A DNA stretch of 64,000 nt from Saccharina japonica (Eukaryota > Sar > Phaeophyceae > Laminariales > Laminariaceae): NCBI GenBank assembly GCA_008828725.1, contig MEHQ01001029.1:53545-117544 (forward strand), read 5' to 3'. The stretch's first letter is position 1, and each line of letters opens with the position of its first letter. Of the stretch, positions 32,006 through 42,425 are shown piece by piece. The notes beneath the pieces were generated by a model. The model saw only the letters and a program-made list of their open reading frames with translations, was not told the origin of the DNA and made no database searches. The translations under genes were made by a program, and so were the position numbers.

Positions 32006-32430
32006 GCAGCTGTAGTTGTAGTTGTTGTTGTGGTACTACTGGGCCCGACCCTAATTTATCACATAGTGGCATCGTACTCAGTGACCCTGAACCACATTTC
32101 ATAGAAACGGTGAGCTCCTAGCGAAATGGTGAGAGGAAGTAATTTATCCACAACAAAAAAACATAAATTAACATTCCCCAACCAATGGATACTGTTATGG
32201 GCACAATAACACATTATTGGCGCTAAAACGCAATGCAGTACTCCATACCTGGTACGCCATACTCTTTGCTTTGCCACGGTGGCTGAACTGAACCACACAC
32301 GACCCACGAGCAAATAATGGTGTCTAATACTGCCGACCGGACTGTGTGTGCTATCGTTACATCATTACAACTATATGATATATACATGAATATATATCTC
32401 GTATATCTTGCTGTGTATAACGGGGGGGTC
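32006..32430. other. Intergenic, nothing recognised
   Basis: AT-leaning sequence with one TACCTGGTA near 32248. No gene is supported. Confidence 0.3.
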
Positions 32431-33100
32431 TTTCTAGCGAGCAAGGCTAGGCTCACCCTCAAGCGGACCGATACCTTCTTGCTGCTGCGCACCCGCCGCG
32501 AAGCGTGTGCAGCGGTAGAGTTGGATCGGCACTGGTGCGTTAGGCGCAAAGGTTCAGATGCACGGGCCTTTTTGGCCGTCGGTGTAGACAGCAATGTCCA
32601 TCTCACTTTTGTGCGCGGAGGCAGACGCCATCAGAAAGGTGGACGGACACTATGTACACGGCCCTAGGTGTGTTTGCTAGAGGGAGCTGTACTGTCTCAG
32701 TAACCTGGCTTCGCCATCAAAGGAGGAGGGAGCGTGTGGCGACGAGCTGTTGTTGGACTGGTCAATCCCTTCAGCGCGAGAATTTTTATTTTCCAGACCA
32801 AGCACCCTGAGTGCAACGAGGGAGAAAGCGAGGAGCCGACTGGGAAGGACAACAACGAGAGCGAGTACGGACGGAGCAGGTCGAGTGTGGTCGTGCTAGG
32901 ACTGGCCAAGTGGCACCGGAGCGGCGCGCCGGATCACAGCAGCACGCCGCAGCAGCAGCACAGCAGCGCGGAGCAGCCATCCGGAGCACGGACGACATCG
33001 ACCCGTGACGAACGGACAATCATTTTTGTTTTTTTTTCGTTTTTTCCCCTGAATTTCGTTGTTGGGTCTGTGTGGATGACGTCACTGGTTTTGTAGAGAG
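32431..33100. other. GC-rich stretch with overlapping open frames
   Basis: Composition rises here and frames are open on both strands (for example plus 32419-32667 and plus 32734-33096). The peptides are rich in Arg, Ser and Gln with no family motif. It could be a decayed exon or part of a mobile element, and I cannot decide. Confidence 0.2.
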
Positions 33101-33398
33101 ACGCGGCAGAGATGGCGCGGACACCCCGGGTGCCTTCATTGTGTGCCTGATCGTGGAAGACCCCTTCAATGTGGAACGATTCCTAATCAGTGTCGATGTT
33201 TATAATGCTGTGCCTAACACAGACGTTCAGGATAGATTCGGGCAATTGTCAATTGACGTGATGGCTTTGGTTGGCTGTTCTTTTTCACTGTGTGCCCGCG
33301 GACTGTCATTCCGGCAGCACTTCAGACAGCAGCTGCGTGCTCCATCTTGTTCCCACGCCTACCGTGTGTTTTTGTACAGACAGCACTTCAGACAGTAG
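33072..33398 (+). CDS. Possible hypothetical ORF
   Basis: 108 codons. The middle part (TPGAFIVCLIVEDPFNVERF, then LISVDVYNAVPNTDVQD) has a balanced, protein-like composition. The end repeats RQHFRQ because of a small DNA duplication (TTCGGACAG-like). No family is recognised and no splice context is clear. Confidence 0.15.
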   Translation: MDDVTGFVERRGRDGADTPGAFIVCLIVEDPFNVERFLISVDVYNAVPNTDVQDRFGQLSIDVMALVGCSFSLCARGLSFRQHFRQQLRAPSCSHAYRVFLYRQHFRQ

Positions 33399-33559
33399 TT
33401 ACGCTGTAGTCGGCAAATTCATTGGTAAAGAGTGGAGGGGGGGGGGGGGGGGACGATGCTGCTGTAGTCGAATGGAGATTGCGGGCGTGTACGAAGTTCA
33501 GTTTTGGACACGCATAACATGCTGTAGGGATTTTAGGTGTACCTCTTCGGACTTGTGTA

Positions 33560-33715
33560 TCCTTTCCCTGCTAAGTGTACGTGTTCTTTAAGATTCTCTG
33601 ATGGCTCTAGCACTTTTGTGACCACGGGCCGTGATCTTGCTAGATCAGACTATAGGGATTAGCAACTGAAACGAGTTTAATGTGAAGATAACAACAACAA
33701 CAACATAACACAGCA
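33560..33715 (+). mobile_element. SINE-B related fragment
   Basis: Has TTTGTGACCACGGG and the 3' signature GTTTAATGTGAAGATAACAA followed by (CAA)n. The same signature ends the copies at 41145, 45310, 52660, 53830 and 56290. Confidence 0.5.
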
Positions 33716-34381
33716 GTATGTGTTTTGTTAAAACGCTTGTTTGTTGTGTTGCGAAGGCTGTCTGCTATATCGCATCGGATGGCAATTCCAAGAAGCAGTC
33801 CAGCCGTTTCGTCGTGTCGTGTGTACACTTTCAGGCGCGCCCCTTCGGCCAAAGCAATAAAAACAGTGCGTACTTGATGAGTCTTTTGAACCGTCTAGTC
33901 GTATTTATACAGAAGAAGCAATACACATTGTTTATGGTACAACAACCGAGCAATAACACCTATAAATATGGTTTCTGGTATAAATATAGTTTATGGTACA
34001 ACAACACAACATAATGACTGCTTGCCGAACACGGCGTAGCTCCAGATCTGTTATTGCTCAGACCCGCTCCCGGCCAACGTAAGGCATATTTGTTATTATG
34101 GTCTCTAGGAAATGTTGGGGCCCTTGGATCTGCATGGGAAGGCACGTATTGTTGTGAGTGCATCATCACGAAACGAAATTGCGTATATTTAACAAATAAA
34201 AAAACAACAGCTGTGAGCTCGAGGTATATATAGCAGCAAGACTTTCTATCATTCCGGAGCATCCTGTTTGATGGTATCTACACTCTGCTGCGGCCGCGTA
34301 GGACGCTACGGGCGGTTGAACTAGCGGCCCAGGTAGGTTCAGAGAAAATCCCAACTTTCAAATTCGTCTGAGAAACTCTCA
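33716..34381. other. Intergenic, nothing recognised
   Basis: Contains a short AT-rich tandem (TATAAATATGGTTTCTGG and TATAAATATAGTTTATGG) near 33962 and a small fragment related to family F at 34205. No gene is supported. Confidence 0.35.
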
Positions 34382-34487
34382 TTTTCAAATCCACTCGTCC
34401 ATGGGTACCAGAGGTATGGGGAGTCGTTTTTTTTTTGTTTTCAAATTCGTCCATCATGGGTACCAGAGGAATGGGGAGTTGTTTGTT
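34382..34487 (+). repeat. Tandem duplication, about 55 bp x 2
   Basis: CCATGGGTACCAGAGGTATG then GGGAGTCGTT recurs as CATGGGTACCAGAGGAATGG then GGAGTTGTT. CAAATTCGTCC or CAAATCCACTCGTCC precedes each copy. Confidence 0.75.
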
Positions 34488-34764
34488 AGTACTTAAGAGG
34501 CGGCATGTTGCGTAATGAAACAGGCGTCGGATCGATCAGACGCCTGACGCAAAAAGCTTGCTCATGACCTACGCTCTCTAGCACTGCCTGCGGGAGTAGG
34601 TCGGAGCATTAGAACAAGCGGAGAACAAATAAACGTGTCGGTTTCGGTAGGCCGTCATGAAAGGTCGAAAGTATACCTTAATACCTGGTACGTACACTTG
34701 CAATTGAAAAAAAAAAACGTTGTTTGTTTGCCAGTCCTCTCTTACATGTTTTGCCCAAAAGGCA

Positions 34765-35125
34765 TTTTTGTTTTGTTTTTGTTTTTTCCATCCCATGTAC
34801 GTATTATCTTCGCACTTCTGTCCCTCCCCCTCCGTCGTAGTCGTAACTCAGATCCGGGGTCACAAACCAGGCTCTTTTCCTTCCTCCACACTACGGTTCG
34901 TGCCTTGATTTTCATCGCGCAGAGGGTTCATCAGCATTCCCAACCCTCGTCGATTAACATCGAATTTTGCTAACTCACGCTCTCGCGCTTTCCGCTACGT
35001 AGTCAAGATATGTTTTGCGAGAAAGCGTTCCTACGAGGATGCACTCGGGGGGGCTCGAACCCACGACCTTGACCCTAGCAGGAACGAGATTCACCTGTCA
35101 TTCCACCGGGGACGCCGGCAGTCGT
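34765..35125 (-). mobile_element. SINE-A subfamily 2, full length with tRNA-like head
   Basis: Read on the minus strand, the head (about 35040-35120) contains the B-box GGGTTCGAGCCCCCC and an A-box-like region before it. The body carries GATTAACATCGAATTTTGC-type sequence, CGCTCTCGCGC and GCGAGAAAGCG, then CGTAGTGTGGAGGAAGG, GACCCCGGATCTGAGTTACGAC and CGAAGATAATACG. The T-rich end on the plus strand is the A-tail. The same subfamily is at 54445. Confidence 0.7.
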
Positions 35126-35195
35126 AGTACCTTATTACGGTTCATGCTGTAGTGTATGTCCACGCCGTGAAGAACGTGCTGCTGCAGTGCAGTTG

Positions 35196-35494
35196 GCGCG
35201 TGTTACGATGATACTGACTGTAGAGGTCGTACCACGTTCTGACTGGAATATTTTCTGAATGGTCGAACTCCTTATTAACTCGAAATCATCGGATTTAATC
35301 AAAATCGTCGGACTTTATACAGTAATTTATTTTCTTGCGTTGCAATACTCGTAGTTTCCAACTGAACTCTAGCAGTAGTACGTGATCCATGGTATCGTTC
35401 ACCGGGGCGCAGCACTTTTTTTGTTTGCCTCCAAAACACATATATATGTTGACTTACTGAAAATTGTGCACCTCCACCGTTAGCATGCATGCGT
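35196..35494 (-). mobile_element. MITE-A copy 11
   Basis: Starts GCGTGTTACGATGATACTG and ends GTGCACCTCCACCGTTAGCA then TGCGTC. The interior has CGAACTCCTTATTAACTCG, AAAATCGTCGGAC, TTCACCGGGGCGCAGCAC and TTTGCCTCCAAAACAC in the reverse order. Confidence 0.55.
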
Positions 35495-35990
35495 CAGTTG
35501 TTGTTGTTGACGATGTGGTTGTAATGCCGTGTTGGTGTGTTCGTTGTTTACTTATATCACATCGTCATTGTCTAAAGCATCGATTGATTGTTTGTCAATA
35601 TATCTGCAGTAAGTTCTAAGTGTAGGCACAACACAAATGCAGCACCTGGCAGTACTGATGATATAGAAACATGTATAATAGACAAGTGTGCAGGAGGCAT
35701 TATACACGGATAAAAACAATAATACCTCCCGTATATGCGTCTACGTGCTGCAGTGCAGCAGAGCAGTTAGTTGTTGACGCAGTATATTGTCATGCTGTGT
35801 GTTGTGTCCGTTGTTCTTGATGTCACATCGCCGTCGTCCAAAAGCATTGATTGGTTGTCAAGAATCTAAGTTCTACTTCCAGGTACAGCTAACTGCAGTA
35901 CTGCTGCTGATACGAGTATATTTAGACAAGTTGTACCGGAGGCAATATCCACGGTAAAACAATACACCCTCCTTCGGTATACCAAGCACC
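35495..35990 (+). repeat. Diverged direct duplication, about 280 bp x 2
   Basis: The first copy (about 35495-35740) and the second (about 35775-35985) share in order GTTGTTGACG, TCACATCG, GTCGTCC or GTCTAAAGCATTGATTG, TTGTCAA, AAGTTCTA, AGACAAGT and GGAGGCA, then an AAAACAATACACC-type end. No gene is inside. Confidence 0.65.
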
Positions 35991-36763
35991 AAGCAGGCAT
36001 GAACCATTAATTATGACAGAAAGAAGTCTTGCCTCTTGTCTATCCGTGGCCACAGCGCAGTAGTATACTTAATATCAAGGAATCGGAATAATAGGGAAAT
36101 TGCACTGCTGGTGAGGAATACAAGAGGCTCAAATATTCTCTGTGGGGAGGAACAAAATGCACACGCACGTTTTAACGGCCATTCCCAGCACGGTACCACT
36201 ATTATTAATAGAAATACGAAGTACTGCTGTACCACCATCCATTCCAGATGGGCGGATGTTCTTCTTCGTGGAAAGGCGACTACTACGTACTGAACTTCCT
36301 CTAGCCTTGTTGTGCTTATGGCACGGCAGCTGCGACGGAAGGACAGAGAGAGGATTATGAGGCGTGTGCTTGTGCGTGTGTTCTTCACGAGAAAAACACG
36401 GGATTTCTACCCGTCGACATCCAGCATATAGTATATGCCGAGCCTTCACCCGAGAGACCACCACCTAACCATGTTTTTTATACTATCATTAAATCTGTCA
36501 CTAGACCACGGCTACTAAGATGTATATACATGCTTGGCGCCTAAAGCCGCGACCCAACGACCCGAACCCTATTCCACAGTGATTAATGCTTGGGTGCTTG
36601 GGTACTACTGTGCTTAGCAAGAATCGAGGTTGATTGGGCCGGCTTGGGTGCTGTGCTTGTCAAGACTCTTCCAGGTTGATTCGGCCACGTATAGAAATAA
36701 TCATATTATTAGTAGTACTACTGACTGTAGTACAGTAGTTGTATTAGTAAAAAAACAGTACAA

Positions 36764-36765
<2 letters not shown>
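35991..36765. other. Intergenic; SINE-B fragment in reverse at 36366-36465
   Basis: GTGTGTTCTTCACGAGAAAA and CTACCCGTCGACATCCAGCA mark a reverse SINE-B 3' region. Nothing else is recognised. Confidence 0.45.
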
Positions 36766-36796
<31 letters not shown>

Positions 36797-36797
36797 G
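36766..36797. repeat. (CAG)n/(TAG)n microsatellite
   Basis: Short CAG triplets changing to TAG triplets. Confidence 0.9.
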
Positions 36798-37350
36798 TGC
36801 ATACGAGTGAGTATACTGTAGTTGTGCAGTGGCGCACATATAAATATATTCCGTCCTAGAGAGATACAAAAAGGCTCTGCGGTCGCAAAACCGCGACATG
36901 GAGAGTTAGGCCAAGCGGCACAATGTCGCCGTAATGGATATATATGACAAGCGCGGCATACACACGCCATCAACGCTAATGCACATTCAAAGGGAGAAAC
37001 ACGAAACAATACTAAAGACAGATTGTGGTGTAATAAACTGATTATTAATAGGTGGTAGTGGTGTTCAGGACGATCCATTTGGCTGGGAGGGATCGCCGAC
37101 CACAACTAAATAATGCTTAACTGGAGGCCTACACGACGAGTAAGTGCTAGGACTAAACCAGTACAGTGCAACAAGGGGGCAGAATATGGAGTCGTCGAAG
37201 ATCTAAGCTCCTCTGTGCGTACATCTACTACAAACTTCGTACTGTGCTATTAATACTACTACTATATCAGATTGTTTGTATGGTATATCGTGTATCTACA
37301 TACATATGTATATATACGCATCTTAAACCACACCATCGCATGTATAATAT
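36798..37350. other. Intergenic, nothing recognised
   Basis: No gene or repeat family is recognised. Confidence 0.3.
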
Positions 37351-37612
37351 GTGTGTATGTATGTATGTATGTATGTATGTATGTATGTATGTATGTATGT
37401 ATGTATGTATGTATGTATGTATGTATGTATGTATGTATGTATGTATGTATGTATGTATGTATGTATGTATGTATGTATGTATGTATGTATGTATGTATGT
37501 ATGTATGTATGTATGTATGTATGTATGTATGTATGTATGTATGTATGTATGTATGTATGTATGTATGTATGTATGTATGTATGTATGTATGTATGTATGT
37601 ATGTATGTATAT
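37351..37612. repeat. (GTAT)n tetranucleotide microsatellite, about 260 bp
   Basis: An almost perfect run of more than 60 ATGT units, ending in TATATGTATATATATATG. Open frames through it (Tyr-Val-Cys-Met or Ile-His-Thr-Tyr repeats) are artefacts. Confidence 0.98.
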
Positions 37613-37650
37613 GTATATATATATGTGTGTGTAAAAAAAAACATTGTGGG

Positions 37651-37865
37651 TGACCCCTCCGAGTGTTCCGAAAAACGGAGAGTTCCGTGGAAACTTGCAA
37701 GCTACTATGTATGATGGCCTCATACGATATATACCACCAAAACGAGGTATATCTATACCTATGTCAAACCGTAAATAAGAAATAAAGCAATTGTGGGCGA
37801 CCGCCCCCAAGTGTTCCGAGTCGCAAGAAGATAGAACCATGAAACTTTACAAGCTATTATGATAT
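37651..37865 (+). repeat. Diverged direct duplication, about 140 bp x 2
   Basis: ATTGTGGGTGACCCCTCCGA, then GTGTTCCGA, GAAACTTGCAAGCTACTATG is repeated as ATTGTGGGCGACCGCCCCCA, GTGTTCCGA, GAAACTTTACAAGCTATTATG. Confidence 0.65.
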
Positions 37866-38714
37866 CTGCGATGGACATCGTAGATGAAAAAAGTTGAAAG
37901 CGATCCATCCCCGTTTTGGAACCTCCTGTTCGGAATTTGGATCCGATTTTGCGCTGCTGAAAGGCCGCATACACCGTATGTATGTTCCAGGTGCAACACT
38001 AATGCCCGAACGATACCGCATCCATACTCGGTATATATGGGGCGCAACCACCAATAGTTACAGGCACGAATCTGTGGGGGGAAGCACCACAGGTCGAACA
38101 TTATTACACTATAGTTTTTAGTGCTGGTCCCGCTTTCCTGTGGCCGCCTTCCTGTGCGGAAACCCCTATAAAATCGTGGATAGAGTCGCGTGGGAGCAGT
38201 GTGCACCTTACGTGGGTCCTGCCGGCGGCCAATTAAAATGTATGCGCCACTCACTGCATGCAGCAAGGGGGGGGAGCAAGGTGCCAATTGGGGATCATCA
38301 AGTCCTCGAGGTGATAGCAGGATCAGGTTTGCCAAGTGGAAGCGCGGGGTCCGTCAAAGAGAATCGACCTGCGAAATTCCCCCACACACTCACTCGTGCC
38401 CAAAAATATATCCTGTTCTCGAATACATATGCATATAATTATATATATATACCTGGTAGTACGAATTGAGAAGACGGTCGAATGAATGTCTGGGGCGTCG
38501 TCGATGATGCTGGAAGGTTTGAAGACGAGGGTTTGCTCGAGAGGAGGAGCCGACGAGGAGCCTGGTTGCGCCTCCACGGGAGAGGGCGGCAGTAACCCGA
38601 GAGCCTCAACGGTGGCAGCAAAGAGGAGAGAGGGAGCGAGGAAGGAGGAGGGGGGGGGGGGGGGCAGGAGAGGAAGGCAAACCGGCACCGTCTAGAAAAG
38701 GTGTAGCGGCGAGG
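37866..38714. other. Intergenic, nothing recognised
   Basis: Open frames on both strands (for example minus 37847-38335) carry no family motif. The part from 38470 to 38700 is purine-rich and ends in a G run. Confidence 0.25.
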
Positions 38715-39620
38715 TAAGGGGGGGCAGGAAATGCTATCAGCACAGGCTGGAAGAGGGAAAATCATATGGGGAAGAGGACGGGGGGGTGGTCTCAACAAGT
38801 ATACCGCCGCTCTGGCTAGAAGAGGGAACCGATATGCGGACGGGATGTATTCATGTCATGCATGGCCGTTGAATGGCAGTGTGACCTTAGACCGCTTGCA
38901 TCCCTGCAGTGCCGGGACGGAGGACGACGTCGTGTTTTCGTTAACCAGGCAGACATGTGCTTGCATCAAGCGCGAAGCCCCCGTGAAGTGTCATGCCAGT
39001 CGCATGAAGGGTGACCCACATCCCACTACGAACCGAGTGCGAGGCGGGATTTATTTCGTATGGATGACAGCGTCGATCAACCTGATTTGATTTCTGGTGT
39101 GGTCATTTCCGCAGAGACAGCAATGGTGCATGCACTGTGTAGCGGCCTCGTGGATGCCTTACCATACATCAGGTACACACTAGAGTCCTCGTATAGTACT
39201 TATATACGAGCAATCCCGTTGTGCGGAGTTAAGGTTCTCCACCCCGCACAAATGATCCCGCAAGACCGTCAGCCGTGGTGACCGTCAAAGCAAACCAAAT
39301 AAAAACGGCACCCTGGGGGTCTAGCTCGTCGAGAGACAGAGGCGTGTTTTACGGCGCCGTCGCCAACCGACACCAACCCAACCTATCACTAAAAACAATA
39401 TGTATATATATATATGTACGGGCGGGGGGGTAGCAGTAGTTAATGACACCAGCACAGCAGACTGACAGAGAGAAAGTATATAGGGAGGAGCGGGGAGGGG
39501 TGGCAGGGAATGACACCACCGGAGGCTAGAACAGGGAAAGTATTTATGGGGAGGACCGGGGCGGCAGGGCATGATACTACCGCTGGCTAGAGGGTAAGGT
39601 ATACTATGGATAGGGCAAGG
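38715..39620. repeat. Purine-rich minisatellite blocks (about 65-bp unit)
   Basis: Units resembling GGCAGGGAATGACACCACCG then GAGGCTAGAACAGGGAAAGT lie at 39440-39620 (about three) and 38723-38830 (about two, diverged). Between them (38845-38915) is a family H fragment, CATGCATGGCCGTTGAATGG. No gene is supported in 38915-39440. Confidence 0.55.
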
Positions 39621-39740
39621 GGTGGATGAGAGGGGGGGGGGGCGGCAAGGAGTAGGGACGGGGGAGGGGGTCGAGGAGCGCGGGAAGGGAGGGGGGGGGG
39701 AGTTGGAGCGCGGGGGGGGGGGGGTGAGGCGGAAGGGGTA
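39621..39740. repeat. G-rich purine tract
   Basis: Runs of eight or more G separated by short GA-rich spacers. Confidence 0.8.
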
Positions 39741-39857
39741 AGTAATCAGGTCACAAGACAAACTCCAAAGAAAGATGCGCGGGGCTAACCCGGTTCCAAT
39801 AAGACCTCGTGAAGATTCGTATAATACTTTATTGACCCGCCGCTGCCGGCCAACATA

Positions 39858-40108
39858 GACTGCTACTACTACTGTTACTACTGCTACTGCAACTAATGCT
39901 ACTGCTACTACTACTACTACAATTACTGCTGCTGCTGCTGCTGCTGCTGTTGCTACTGGTACTACTGCTACTGCTACTGCTGCTGCTGCTGCTACTACTA
40001 CTGCTACTACTACTACTGCTACTACTGCTACTGCTACTATTAATACTACTCCTACTACTACTCCTATTACAACTACTATCACTACTACTCGTATTATTAC
40101 TGCTGCTG
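39858..40108. repeat. (CTG)n/(CTA)n microsatellite
   Basis: About 250 bp of mixed CTG and CTA triplets. Open frames here encode only poly-Leu or poly-Ser. Confidence 0.95.
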
Positions 40109-40353
40109 CTACCGTTATAACCTTCTTTGGACTTCACAGGGGAAACTTGACGGTTACGGCAGCAGTAGCAGTAACGGTCACAATTCAAAGCTGTGATTGC
40201 GGGATGACTCGGATCGGCGTCTGGAGTCACAGTGGTTGTAATGCATCGAGCCGCGCGGCACGGGGGCATCCAATCAATGCTCCTTCCTACCCCTGCTTGT
40301 TGGGCGCTCATTCACGCTGTACTCGTACTCATACACCGTTGATAACACTAAAG
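40109..40353. other. Short spacer between satellites
   Basis: Unique-looking sequence; no gene is supported. Confidence 0.3.
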
Positions 40354-40748
40354 ATATCCCTTATATCCCGTATGTCCCTTGTATCCCTTATATCCCTTAT
40401 ATCCCGTATATCCCTTATATCCCTTATATCACCTATATCCCTTATATCACTTATATCCCTTATATCCCTTATATCCGTTATATCCTGTTATATCCCGTAT
40501 ATCCCTTATATCCCTTGTACCCCTTATATCCTGTTATATCCCTTATATCCCTTGTACCCCTTGTACCCCTTGTATCCCTGATATCCCTTATATCCCTTAT
40601 ATCCCATATATCCCGTATATCCCTTATATCCCTTATATCCCTTATATCCCTGATATCCCTTATATCCCGTATATCCCATATATCCATTATACCCCTTATA
40701 CCCCTTATATCCATTAAAATCCCTTATATCCCTTATATCCCTTAAAAG
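40354..40748. repeat. 9-bp minisatellite (TTATATCCC)n
   Basis: Over forty copies of TTATATCCC with variants CGTATATCCC, TTGTACCCC and TGATATCCC. It ends CCCTTAAAAGGGATCCC. Translations (YPLYPLYP, ISLISLIS) are artefacts. Confidence 0.97.
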
Positions 40749-40941
40749 GGATCCCAAAGAGGTTAATATCTATACTACTAATGCTGCTGCTGCGTATTTC
40801 TAGTGTTTCATACCGGCAGAAACCGTTTTCCGTACAGTTTTTGTCGCGGTGATCGCACGTTTGCCTATTACGTACTCCTACTGTAATTGAGGTTTTACCT
40901 TCCAGGGAATTTCTGGGCAAGCGGTGGACGCAAGCCGGAAA

Positions 40942-40977
<36 letters not shown>
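40942..40977. repeat. Poly-G run (36 bp)
   Basis: Uninterrupted G run followed by (TCG)5. Homopolymers of this length are error-prone in assembly. Confidence 0.95.
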
Positions 40978-40978
<1 letters not shown>

Positions 40979-41144
40979 CGTCGTCGTCGTCGCCCCCTCC
41001 CACCCTCTGCATGAATGAAGCTTCACATGTATCGCGCATGCTCAGGAAAATCGTAGTATTTAAATGTGTTTCAAAGCTAAGGCAGCGACACCCACCATAC
41101 ATAGAAGTCGAGGCATGGAATTCCGAGGTCAATGGCTAGTAGTA

Positions 41145-41195
41145 ACTGGATGTCGACGGGTAGAAAGGAAGGTTTAATGTGAAGAACACACACAC
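41145..41195 (+). mobile_element. SINE-B, 5'-truncated
   Basis: CTGGATGTCGACGGGTAGAA then AGGAAGGTTTAATGTGAAGA and (CA)n. Confidence 0.65.
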
Positions 41196-41354
41196 ATTAT
41201 TAGTACTCGTATATATACGTATGCCAGGTATATATTTTATATGTATTATTTGTAGGCAAAACAAGTGTCACCCTTTCAGATATGACCGGTGAACGTCGGA
41301 TAGGAGTCGGTAGAGGCGTTCATAAGGGGGGGCTGCATTAATATTGGTATAAGT

Positions 41355-41465
41355 TTGTCAAGTGTTCAGGAATGATTGATAGGTACACCTGAGGTACATG
41401 TGAATGGTATGCTTGAAATATGAGCTGCGCATCATTGCCAGACGGCAAATGGAATAATAATGGAA
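41355..41465 (+). repeat. Dispersed repeat I, copy 1
   Basis: GTCAAGTGTTCAGG, ATTGATAGGTA, GAATGGTATG and CATTGCCAGACGGCAAATGG match 46379-46510 in the same order. Confidence 0.55.
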
Positions 41466-41633
41466 TACATTCAGAGTAGTAGATACCAGGTATTATGGTA
41501 TGGTATATATAAGTACCGTATACTGCAATCAAGATAACACATACATATGATTCTAAAACCACGATTGGTTGAAAAATTCGGCTTTCTTTGCAGTTTTTCC
41601 CAAGCGGAGAGTGTTATCTTCATTACAGTATAC

Positions 41634-41679
41634 AGTAGTAGTAGTACCAATAGTAGTAGTAGTAGTAGTAGTAGTATAA

Positions 41680-41741
<62 letters not shown>

Positions 41742-41744
41742 TGA

Positions 41745-41836
<92 letters not shown>

Positions 41837-41855
41837 CCAATAGTAGTAGTAGTAC
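41634..41855. repeat. (AGT)n microsatellite
   Basis: About 220 bp of AGT triplets with a few ACCAAT and ATA interruptions. Poly-Tyr and poly-Thr frames here are artefacts. Confidence 0.97.
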
Positions 41856-42221
41856 TGCTGTGTGGGAGATGGTCGTTTCGGCAGCCAACGACTCCGTAGT
41901 GTGCACTCACGGCTAATAAACCTAACTGAGCTGTCTAGTCCAGTCCAGTTCATGTTCATATATTCCAGGGACTACTTCTACTATAATACTACTATTAATA
42001 TTATACCTGTACTTCGATGTATAGGTTATATATATAACAAGTCTGGAAGAGGGCGGAAAACCCGAAGCATGCAAATTACTGGCATACGCTGGTGGCAATG
42101 TGTAGTACATACTGCTACAGTATTACTACGTACTACTATTAATAGTACGGGGAATCACCTATACCGCCCATTTTTCACTACCATTTTTGGTCCCCTGTAA
42201 AACTCCTACTGCTATACTACT

Positions 42222-42425
42222 GTGTGTGTGTGTTCTTCACATTAAACCTTCCTTTCTACCCGTCGACATCCAGCACACCCAGTGTCCGTGCCGATTCTTC
42301 ATCCTAAAAAGGTACCAGTTCTGTGGTCACAAAACTACGACACAGAGATACTACGCTCAGTGCAGTAAGCAGAGCAGACAATGCAATGCCATATACGACA
42401 GGCAAGACCTACCCTGCTAGCAATC
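42222..42425 (-). mobile_element. SINE-B, long copy
   Basis: On the minus strand: GCATTGTCTGCTCTGC, GTAGTATCTCTGTGTCG, AGTTTTGTGACCACAGAACT, AGGATGAAGAATCGGCAC, GGTGTGCTGGATGTCGACGG, AAGGAAGGTTTAATGTGAAG and (CA)n. It has the same order as the plus-strand copy at 45310. Confidence 0.7.

Noticed and set aside
37166..37840. Long open frames of Tyr-Val-Cys-Met and Ile-His-Thr-Tyr repeats
   Set aside because: They are translations of the (GTAT)n microsatellite on both strands.
37847..38335. 162-codon minus-strand ORF
   Set aside because: It overlaps a diverged direct duplication, and other frames are equally open. No family motif.
39321..40311. 253- and 160-codon minus-strand frames
   Set aside because: Val/Ala- or Ser-rich translation of the CTG/CTA microsatellite plus G-tract sequence. 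No domain is visible.
40354..40757. YPLYP/ISLIS repeat proteins
   Set aside because: They are direct translations of the 9-bp satellite.
41471..41959. Poly-Tyr, poly-Thr and poly-Leu open frames
   Set aside because: They are the (AGT)n microsatellite read in different frames.
41145..42290. A 1.1-kb transposon bounded by inverted SINE-B sequences
   Set aside because: The two ends are independent SINE-B copies in opposite orientation. The same ends occur singly elsewhere, and the (AGT)n between them is a plain microsatellite.
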